Assembly: GCA_016935885.1 (NCBI GenBank) | Contig: JAFGQA010000205.1 | Span: 1 to 12,015, forward strand | Length of the DNA stretch: 12,015 nucleotides | Direction: 5' to 3' | Source of the DNA: Phycisphaerae bacterium | Lineage (GTDB): Bacteria > Planctomycetota > Phycisphaerae > UBA1845 > UTPLA1 | Made by a program: the position numbers and the translations under genes | In this document: positions 6,598 to 12,015 of the stretch, in pieces | Numbering within the stretch: the first letter of the stretch is position 1 | How the letters are laid out: every line of letters begins with the position of its first letter | The notes under the pieces: generated by a model | What the model was told of the DNA's origin: nothing | Database searches by the model: none | The model's input: the letters and a program-made list of their open reading frames with translations, nothing else

Positions 6598-7713
6598 ATG
6601 GCCATGGCATTCAACGCCGTGAACAGGAATCGCAGGCGCGTGACCGTCGTCGCATCGACGCTGGCCTGCCTCGCGGCGGTGGATGTGCTGGTTCGCTGCG
6701 GCGACAAGGAACTGCGACAGTTCTACATAGACCCCTATGAGCGCAAACGCACGACGCTGACGGAGCTGTCTCCCAGGCCGGAGATTGTCTTGATGGGTTC
6801 CTCTCGGGCGAACTACGGCTTCGTTCCCGAGGAGTTTCGCCGTGTCACGGGGCGGCGCACCTTCAACCTTGCCGTCCCTGGGTCGAAGGTCATCGAGTGG
6901 CAGTGCGTGGCGAGGGATTGCCTCCAACCACTGGAGCCAAGTCTCGTGGTTTTGGGTGTGAACGCCAGCGCGCTACGCGCCGACTATTCGCCGCTACCGG
7001 CGGCGCGCCATCTATTCACTTGGAGCGACATGGTCGATTACTGCGAGTCGGACGGCTGGTCCGGGGAGGTGGTTCGGCATTTTCTCCTTCGCAACGTCGG
7101 GCCGGCCTGGGCAACGTTCCATCGGCGCTACGAAGTCAAGATGCTGATCCAGGAGCAAGTCGGCATCATCCTGCCGAAGTATGCCCAACTGGCTTCGGAA
7201 CGTAGGGCGTGGGTGGCGAAGCCGTGTCCGCCCGACGGCTATGAGCATCCGTGGCTGTACGGGCGCCGGTTGCGAGACCTACAAGCCCAGTTGGATGAGG
7301 ACGGAGAGGCGAAAGTGTGGGCCGCCAGCGTGCCCGCGTTCTCGCCCGACGCCCGGGCAATCGATCACTTCGGCAGACTGCTGGCTTGGTTCACGCAGCG
7401 TGGCATCCCGCTGATGGTTGCCTACTTGCCAAACAGCCCACGAACCGAGAATCGCTGGGCAGAGGTCGAGCCGGGGATGATCAACATCCTGGCGGCGGTG
7501 TGCCACGAGCACGGCATCCCGTTCATCTCCTGTTTCCGCGACGAGTTGCCAAGGACCAATCGCGACTTCGTCGAAGAACTGCACGCCGGCCTGCCGCTGG
7601 CCAGACGCATCAGCCTCCGCGTCGCGGGGCACGTACAGGCGCTCGGTCTACTGGAGGATGACCGGTTGCCTCGGATGGCCAGGATTCCGGAGGGTGGACC
7701 GACGCCGCCATGA
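6598..7713 (+). CDS. SGNH-like protein paired with MBOAT (polysaccharide O-acetylation)
   Basis: Predicted partner of the following MBOAT, acting outside the membrane to move acetyl groups onto (or off) a polysaccharide, as AlgJ/AlgX or DltD-type proteins do. An N-terminal hydrophobic segment (about residues 14-28) suggests a signal anchor. SGNH blocks are visible: GSSRA with candidate nucleophile Ser69, AVPGS with Gly95, and LGVNAS with Asn122. The C-terminal block, normally DxxH, reads EELH (Glu326, His329), so the acid is Glu instead of Asp. Overall similarity is to the loose SGNH families found next to MBOATs; the exact family is not recognised. The start is uncertain (TTG 6583, GTG 6586, ATG 6598 or ATG 6604) because no clear ribosome-binding site is visible. 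Its TGA overlaps the next ATG in ATGA, indicating translational coupling. Confidence 0.75.
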   Translation: MAMAFNAVNRNRRRVTVVASTLACLAAVDVLVRCGDKELRQFYIDPYERKRTTLTELSPRPEIVLMGSSRANYGFVPEEFRRVTGRRTFNLAVPGSKVIEWQCVARDCLQPLEPSLVVLGVNASALRADYSPLPAARHLFTWSDMVDYCESDGWSGEVVRHFLLRNVGPAWATFHRRYEVKMLIQEQVGIILPKYAQLASERRAWVAKPCPPDGYEHPWLYGRRLRDLQAQLDEDGEAKVWAASVPAFSPDARAIDHFGRLLAWFTQRGIPLMVAYLPNSPRTENRWAEVEPGMINILAAVCHEHGIPFISCFRDELPRTNRDFVEELHAGLPLARRISLRVAGHVQALGLLEDDRLPRMARIPEGGPTPP

Positions 7714-9188
7714 TCTTTTCGAGCTGGCTTTTCGCGTTCTTCTTTGTGGCCGTGTTCGGCTTGTATTGGATGCTGCCGAACAAGCGGTCACGGCACACCT
7801 TCCTGCTGGTTGCCAGTTACGTTTTCTACATGTCGTGGAATCCGTGGCTTGTCTCGCTGATCCTCGGCTCGACGGTACTTGATTATTGCGTCGGCCGGGG
7901 GCTCGACCGTGCAAGGCGGCCGCGCCGGCGCAAGCTGCTGCTCGCATGCAGCGTCGTCGGCAACCTGGGCGTACTGGCGATCTTCAAGTACGCAGGCTTC
8001 TTCGTCCTGTCGCTGCGCGAGTTACTCGGGACGTGCGGCATTCATACAAATCTGCAAACGCTGTCAATCATCCTGCCCGTCGGCATCAGCTTCTACACCT
8101 TCCAGACGATGTCCTACACAATCGACATCTACCGCCGCAGAGTCGCACCGACGCGGTCCTTCGTCGATTTCGGGCTCTTTGTGGCTTTCTTCCCGCAACT
8201 CGTGGCGGGGCCGATCGTCAAGGCCAAGGACTTCCTGCCGCAGTTGAGGACCGACAAGCGTTTCTCGTGGGACCGGCTCGAGTCCGGCACCGTCTTGTTC
8301 ATGGTCGGCCTGACCAAGAAGCTGTTGATCGCCGATCAGCTCGCCGGTCTGGTCGATCCCGTCTTTGCCGAACCGACCCGTTACGTGACGCGCGATCTAT
8401 GGCTGGCGATGTTCTGTTACGGCGGGCAGATCTATTGCGACTTCTCCGGCTACACGGACATGGCCATCGCCGCGGCCCGTGTGCTGGGCTTCGACCTGAG
8501 GCCCAATTTCGCCAACCCGTATCTGGCAACGAGCCTGACGGATTTCTGGCACCGCTGGCACATCTCGCTGTCCACGTGGCTGCGGGATTATCTATACATC
8601 CCGCTCGGTGGCTCGCGCGGCGGGCGGCTCCTAACGTACCGGAACCTGATGATCACCATGTTGCTCGGTGGGCTGTGGCACGGGGCGAGTTGGACCTTTG
8701 TCATCTGGGGGGCGATTCACGGTGTTGCCCTGATTGTGTGCAAGCGTTTCGGGCGTGGCGAGGTCCCGCGCGACGGCCCACGCACATCAGCCACAGGCGG
8801 CTACGTGCGAACCGCGATGGCCTGGGCGGCGACGCTCCTTGTCGTACACGTGGCCTGGGTGTTCTTCCGGTGTCAGCCGGTGGTGAACGGCGACACGGTC
8901 GAACCGGAGCCCACCGTTGTGGCGCTTCAGCGCGCGACCTACTTCGTCACGCATCTATTTGTTCCGGCGGACGTTGACCAGCCGATCTGGTTGATGAACA
9001 AGCCGCCTATGATCTGTCTGCTCGGCCTCGTGGCGTGTATGCAGATCTACAATGAGTGGGTCCGTCGCGGACGGCCGAGACTGGTGCTTCCAGCGCCGGT
9101 CGCAGGGGTAGGTTACGCCGCGTGGATCCTGGCGCTGGTCATCCTCAGCCCGGAGAACACCAGCCCGTTCATTTACTTCCAGTTCTGA
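7710..9188 (+). CDS. MBOAT-family O-acyltransferase, AlgI-like
   Basis: Polytopic inner-membrane acyltransferase that passes acetyl groups from the cytoplasm to a surface polysaccharide through its SGNH partner. At 492 residues it has the size of AlgI. Multiple hydrophobic helices run from residue 1 (MIFSSWLFAFFFVAVFGLYW) to the C-terminus. Family landmarks are FPQLVAGPIVKAKDF, YCDFSGYTDMAIAAARVLGF, DFWHRWHISLSTWLRDYLYI (containing His281 and His284), IPLGGSRGG, and GGLWHGASWTFVIWG with the presumed catalytic His324. All the usual residues are present, so it should be functional. It starts within the stop codon of the SGNH gene. DltB (D-alanine transfer to teichoic acid) is related, but DltA/DltC genes are absent and this arrangement favours polysaccharide acetylation. 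The polymer is not identifiable here, since no polysaccharide synthase lies in the window. Confidence 0.93.
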   Translation: MIFSSWLFAFFFVAVFGLYWMLPNKRSRHTFLLVASYVFYMSWNPWLVSLILGSTVLDYCVGRGLDRARRPRRRKLLLACSVVGNLGVLAIFKYAGFFVLSLRELLGTCGIHTNLQTLSIILPVGISFYTFQTMSYTIDIYRRRVAPTRSFVDFGLFVAFFPQLVAGPIVKAKDFLPQLRTDKRFSWDRLESGTVLFMVGLTKKLLIADQLAGLVDPVFAEPTRYVTRDLWLAMFCYGGQIYCDFSGYTDMAIAAARVLGFDLRPNFANPYLATSLTDFWHRWHISLSTWLRDYLYIPLGGSRGGRLLTYRNLMITMLLGGLWHGASWTFVIWGAIHGVALIVCKRFGRGEVPRDGPRTSATGGYVRTAMAWAATLLVVHVAWVFFRCQPVVNGDTVEPEPTVVALQRATYFVTHLFVPADVDQPIWLMNKPPMICLLGLVACMQIYNEWVRRGRPRLVLPAPVAGVGYAAWILALVILSPENTSPFIYFQF

Positions 9189-9253
9189 GGAAGGAGCAGC
9201 GGACATCAATTCGCGCGGCCTGTCGCAGAGGCGTCCGACTAAGCACGCTGGGA

Positions 9254-9316
9254 GTTGTGGCATTGGCGTCTCGCCGGTGTTTCATCACGGGTCAAAGGTC
9301 CCTGCCACAGGAGGTT
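9254..9316. repeat. TGTGGCA-bounded repeat, intact copy
   Basis: Terminal inverted repeats TGTGGCA (9256-9262) and TGCCACA (9303-9309) bound the element. Its reverse complement aligns without gaps to the insert in the HEAT gene (5735-5798), including the AACCTCC flank at 9310-9316. Confidence 0.7.
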
Positions 9317-9382
9317 TGGAGATGTGTCCGTAACCACATACGAGTGACCGCGAGGGCGGGCAAAGTCGAGATTCGTGGACAA

Positions 9383-9483
9383 GAGCCCCCGGCCTTGGCC
9401 GGGGGGCACATTGACGAACCAAGTGCAATCGCACTGCATTGCTCGTCTTTTACGCTACCCCCCGGCCAAGGCCGGTGGCTCTC
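9383..9483. repeat. Paired, facing palindromic repeats (BIME-like), copy 2
   Basis: The left arm forms a perfect nine-pair hairpin, CCCCCGGCC-TT-GGCCGGGGG (9386-9405). The right arm (9456-9483) is its reverse complement with one stem mismatch (T9476). GCACTGC (9431-9437) lies between, as in copy 1. Outside the stem, the left arms of the two copies remain alike for about ten bases (GGGGGGCAC then TTGACGAACC here). Confidence 0.75.
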
Positions 9484-9620
9484 GGGCTGGCTTCCCGAAG
9501 ATCCACCTACCATCGTGATGTACACCCCGCACCGGCTGAAACCCGCGGCCCTTCTGGCTTCCCGATCGTCCTGTGTGTACACTTGCTCGGGCGCGCGTGC
9601 GTGAACGCGGAGGACATTCC

Positions 9621-10679
9621 ATGAAACGGAACTTCGCCATCCTTGGTGCCACGGGGGCGGTCGGGCGAGAGTTCTTGACGGTTCTCGAACAACGTGACAC
9701 GGAGATCGGTGAGCTTCGACTGATGGTTTCGGCGCGATCGGCGGGCAGGAAGTTGCCGTTCCGTGGGCGGGAAATCGTCGTTGAGGAAGTTGCGCCCAGC
9801 GGCTTCGACGACATCGACATCGCCCTGTTCAGCGCCGGGGCGCCGGTCAGCCGAGTCTGGGCGCCGGTCGCGATTGAGGCGGGAGCATGCGTCATTGACA
9901 ACAGCTCTGCGTTTCGGATGGCGCCGCACGTGCCGCTGATCATCCCGGAAATCAACGTGGAGATGATCGGCGATGCGCGGCTCATTGCGAACCCGAACTG
10001 CTCGACGGTTATCATGAACATGGCCGTCTGGCCGTTGCATCGGCGGCACCCGGTCGAACGCATCGTCGTCAGCACCTATCAGGCGGCCAGCGGTGCCGGG
10101 CAGCGGGCGATGCTGGAGCTCGAGAGCCAGGCCCGTGACGTGCTCGATGGAAGGCCCGTTGTGCCGAGGGTGCTTCCCTACCAGGCTGCCTTCAACCTCT
10201 TTAGCCACGACAGCGAGATCGACGAGCACGGCTACAACACGGAAGAGGCCAAGATGATCCACGAGACACGGAAGATCTTCGCCGCTCCGGATCTGGCCAT
10301 CACCGCGACGTGCGTTCGCGTGCCGGTGCTTCGGGCCCACAGCGCGTCGATCAACCTGACGTTCGCCGAGCCGATCACCGAGCACGAGGCCCGGGAAATC
10401 CTGTCGAATGCCCCGGGCGTGACACTGATCGACGACCGGGCGGCGAACCGCTTCCCGATGCCCATCGACGCGACGGGCAAGGATGCCTGCTTCGTCGGCC
10501 GCATCCGCCGGGACATCAGCCAAGGCGACGGCCGGGGTCTCGAACTATTCGTTTGCGGCGACCAGCTCCGCAAGGGGGCGGCGCTGAACGCGATTCAAAT
10601 CGCCGAGCGTATGATGGCCCAACACAACCGGAGGCTACAAACCGATGACCCGCGAAGAAGCCTGGAATCTGCTTTGTGA
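9621..10679 (+). CDS. asd: Aspartate-semialdehyde dehydrogenase
   Basis: Catalyses NADPH-dependent reduction of aspartyl phosphate to aspartate semialdehyde in the cytoplasm, the branch point to lysine/diaminopimelate, threonine and methionine. The 352-residue protein opens with the nucleotide-binding GATGAVG, followed by IDNSSAFRM, the catalytic Cys127 in NPNCST, STYQAASGAGQ, ETRKIF, the RVPVLRAHS segment with the general-base His, and FVGRIRRD with LRKGAALNAIQIAE at the C-terminus. All key residues are present and the length is normal. The start at 9621 is supported by GGAGGA at 9609-9614; an in-frame upstream start at 9573 lacks this and adds an Arg-rich tail not typical of the family. It overlaps the following HD gene by 35 bases. 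Confidence 0.97.
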   Translation: MKRNFAILGATGAVGREFLTVLEQRDTEIGELRLMVSARSAGRKLPFRGREIVVEEVAPSGFDDIDIALFSAGAPVSRVWAPVAIEAGACVIDNSSAFRMAPHVPLIIPEINVEMIGDARLIANPNCSTVIMNMAVWPLHRRHPVERIVVSTYQAASGAGQRAMLELESQARDVLDGRPVVPRVLPYQAAFNLFSHDSEIDEHGYNTEEAKMIHETRKIFAAPDLAITATCVRVPVLRAHSASINLTFAEPITEHEAREILSNAPGVTLIDDRAANRFPMPIDATGKDACFVGRIRRDISQGDGRGLELFVCGDQLRKGAALNAIQIAERMMAQHNRRLQTDDPRRSLESAL

Positions 10680-11208
10680 ATTTGTGAAAGACGACAGCCT
10701 GCGCAAGCACAACCTGGCCGTCGAGGCGGCGATGCGGCATTATGCCACGATTCTCGGCGGCGACGTCGAGCAGTGGGGCGTCGCCGGCCTGCTGCACGAC
10801 TTCGACTACGAGCGCTGGCCCAATCCACCCGAGCACGGCACCGAAGGTGCCAAGGTCCTCCGCGAGCGCAGCGTGGACGAGGAGATCGTCGGGGCGGTCC
10901 TGTCGCACACCGACTGGAATCAGGACGAATACCCGCGCGACCGGCCGATCCGCAAGGCCCTCGCGGCGGTGGACGAGTTGAGCGGTTTCATCATCGCCTG
11001 TGCGCTGGTCCGGCCGACGCGTCTGGAGGGCATGCAGCCGAAGTCGGTCAGGAAAAAGATGAAGACGCCGGCATTTGCCGCGGCCGTCCACCGAGAAGAC
11101 ATTGTAGAGGGGGCGGAACTGCTGGGCGTCTCGCTCGACGAGCACATCGCCAATTGCATCGCCGCCTTACAGCCCGCCGCCGCCGACTTGGGGCTGATCG
11201 CCTCTTAA
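10645..11208 (+). CDS. HD-domain hydrolase
   Basis: Small (187-residue) metal-dependent phosphohydrolase-type protein of the HD superfamily, probably cytoplasmic. Metal-binding candidates are His22 (RKHNLAVEAAM), His51-Asp52 in GLLHDFDYERWP, His64 (EHGTEGAKVL), His88 (AVLSH) and Asp110 (AAVDELSGFIIACALVRP). The last segment is characteristic of an uncharacterised bacterial HD family that I recall as COG2316; the substrate is unknown. The start at ATG 10645 lies inside the 3' end of asd, with GGAGG at 10630-10634 ten bases upstream, so the two are likely cotranscribed and translated together. No metabolic link with aspartate semialdehyde is evident from sequence. No typical terminator follows. 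Confidence 0.9.
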   Translation: MTREEAWNLLCEFVKDDSLRKHNLAVEAAMRHYATILGGDVEQWGVAGLLHDFDYERWPNPPEHGTEGAKVLRERSVDEEIVGAVLSHTDWNQDEYPRDRPIRKALAAVDELSGFIIACALVRPTRLEGMQPKSVRKKMKTPAFAAAVHREDIVEGAELLGVSLDEHIANCIAALQPAAADLGLIAS

Positions 11209-11810
11209 GATTGCCGTGAACGGCCGACACAGCCGAGGCCGCCTCCGAGCCACGGCCTTCTCCATGGTTCGTTCTTCACTTCACATATGGTTGCTCCGGC
11301 AACCACAGTTGAAGACATTTGTCCACCATATGCTCCGGCCGCACCAGGGCCAATGTAATGCCGCCTTGCAGGCGAGGCTTTCTGATTGGAAACAGTTTGA
11401 GCCCTCAGAGTGCGGTGGCATCGGTAGCGAGTGCCCCACGTGATGTGTGAGCCACTCGTCTCACCCGCGCGGGTGGTGCGAGCAATCGAAGAAGGCACCG
11501 CGCGCAGCGAACATGGCACGGGTTTTTGGCGCGAAAGGCAACGGTCCTGTCCGGGACGGCCGTCCGATCGATGTACCGCCGCGGCGGAGCGGCAAGTCAA
11601 GCTGCAGCAACTTCGCGTGTGGATCGCCGTGTTGGCTACTTCTGGTAACGCTCTTGACATCACTGTTGACGACAAAGCCTTGGCAAGAGGGCGAGTCGCC
11701 TGGTGCCCCGCCGGCGAATACTCCCACCCGAGCCGAGCAAGTCGGGAACCCGTCCTATCAGCCCGTGGCTCCTCGCAGAGGATGGGCGCTCACGCCTGTC
11801 GAGAGACTTC

Positions 11811-11836
11811 ACGGGCCAAGGCCCAGTGGCTCTTCG
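11811..11836. repeat. Degraded single arm of the GAGCCCCCGG palindrome
   Basis: The reverse complement begins CGAAGAGCC and carries GGGCC-TT-GGCCC, matching the left arm at 5081-5110, including the CGAAGAG flank. The stem is reduced to five pairs (11813-11817 with 11820-11824). No partner arm is clear. Confidence 0.5.
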
Positions 11837-11937
11837 TTCGCCTACCAGTGCCGGTTCCAGTACGGGAGTTTCACGCCATAAGTCTCGCCAAAAACTCGAG
11901 CAGTCTAAGCTTGAGATTGCCTATGCCGGCCGACGCC

Positions 11938-11967
11938 GATCCGAACCGCGACCGTGAGGGAGCGGTC
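11938..11967. repeat. Likely dispersed repeat (NRDREGAV-type)
   Basis: The bases CCGAACCGCGACCGTGAGGG, followed by AGCGGTC, contain a GACCG/CGGTC inverted repeat and translate in one frame as PNRDREGAV. From memory this peptide recurs as spurious translation in planctomycete annotations. Only one copy lies in this window, so the repeat nature is not shown here. Confidence 0.35.
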
Positions 11968-12015
11968 AGCCTTCACCCTTGAGGAACGTCGGCAGACTGG
12001 TCATCCCCGTCGGCC

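Larger units (their letters stand above)
9189..9620. other. Non-coding gap with two repeat families
   Basis: No gene is supported in these 432 bases between the MBOAT and asd genes. The open frames overlapping it run out of phase through one or the other gene and through repeat arms. It contains a TGTGGCA-bounded repeat (9254-9316) and a facing palindrome pair (9383-9483). The last 130 bases must hold the asd promoter, but I see no well-spaced -35/-10 pair. Confidence 0.65.
11209..12015. other. Apparently non-coding tail with degraded repeats
   Basis: No convincing gene is seen in these 807 bases. Several open frames overlap on both strands, none with recognisable domains or a clear ribosome-binding site. 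A frame at 11447-11881 (144 codons) has one hydrophobic stretch (CWLLLVTLLTSLLTT), but its remaining content is Pro/Arg-rich and it crosses a repeat. The region holds a GGTTGC-TCCG-GCAACC hairpin (11289-11304), a worn palindrome arm and a C-terminal-side repeat, listed separately. It may be a decayed gene. Confidence 0.5.

Noticed and set aside
7886..8977. 363-codon plus-strand frame within the MBOAT gene
   Set aside because: It is an out-of-phase shadow lacking hydrophobic helices; the MBOAT frame has all family motifs.
9386..9405. Palindromic arm as an intrinsic terminator of the MBOAT transcript
   Set aside because: There is no T-run after it, it lies about 200 bases past the stop codon, and it belongs to a dispersed repeat family.
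9507..10523. 338-codon minus-strand frame opposite asd
   Set aside because: asd on the plus strand is unmistakable; this frame also runs into the intergenic repeats.
11447..11881. 144-codon plus-strand frame with one hydrophobic stretch
   Set aside because: No ribosome-binding site or known domain is visible, it overlaps rival frames and crosses a repeat arm. It remains a weak possibility only.
1..12015. CRISPR array, tRNA, rRNA, transposase or defence island
   Set aside because: I saw no regularly spaced direct repeats, no tRNA or rRNA signature, and no transposase, nuclease or toxin motif on either strand.

Overview
The window comes from a GC-rich bacterial chromosome. Six protein-coding genes are well supported, separated by gaps full of hairpin-forming repeats. 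The dispersed repeats bounded by TGTGGCA/TGCCACA, the GAGCCCCCGG palindromes and an NRDREGAV-type repeat, together with an MBOAT/SGNH acetylation pair and a HEAT-repeat protein, look to me like Planctomycetota (perhaps the Phycisphaerae side). That assignment is from general familiarity, not a search, and is moderate at best.

Layout. 1-510: non-coding, a cluster of strong hairpins and inverted repeats. 511-1788 (-): membrane-anchored metallophosphoesterase resembling purple acid phosphatases. 1789-1911: divergent intergenic region with a clear sigma70-like promoter for the + strand. 1912-3034 (+): prfB (release factor 2), read through a classical CTT-TGA-C programmed +1 frameshift. 3098-5059 (+): a protein with two successive lipopolysaccharide-kinase-like domains, each with its own catalytic loop. 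5060-5245: a pair of facing palindromic repeats. 5246-6484 (+): membrane-anchored HEAT-repeat protein carrying an in-frame repeat insertion. 6598-7713 and 7710-9188 (+): an SGNH-like protein and an AlgI-type MBOAT O-acyltransferase joined by a 4-base ATGA overlap. 9189-9620: non-coding, with second copies of both repeat families. 9621-10679 (+): asd. 10645-11208 (+): HD-domain hydrolase overlapping asd by 35 bases. 11209-12015: no convincing gene; degraded repeats.

How the genes work together. The two-domain kinase, the SGNH protein and the MBOAT all point to the envelope: phosphorylation of a lipid-linked sugar and O-acetylation of a cell-surface polysaccharide. Only the SGNH-MBOAT link is strong, because those two genes are translationally coupled. 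prfB (translation termination) and asd (aspartate-family amino acids and diaminopimelate) are housekeeping genes. I found no CRISPR array, tRNA, rRNA, transposase or defence system. The most notable points are the recoding site in prfB, the double-kinase fusion, the repeat copy translated inside the HEAT gene, and repeat arms whose stems keep pairing through compensatory changes.
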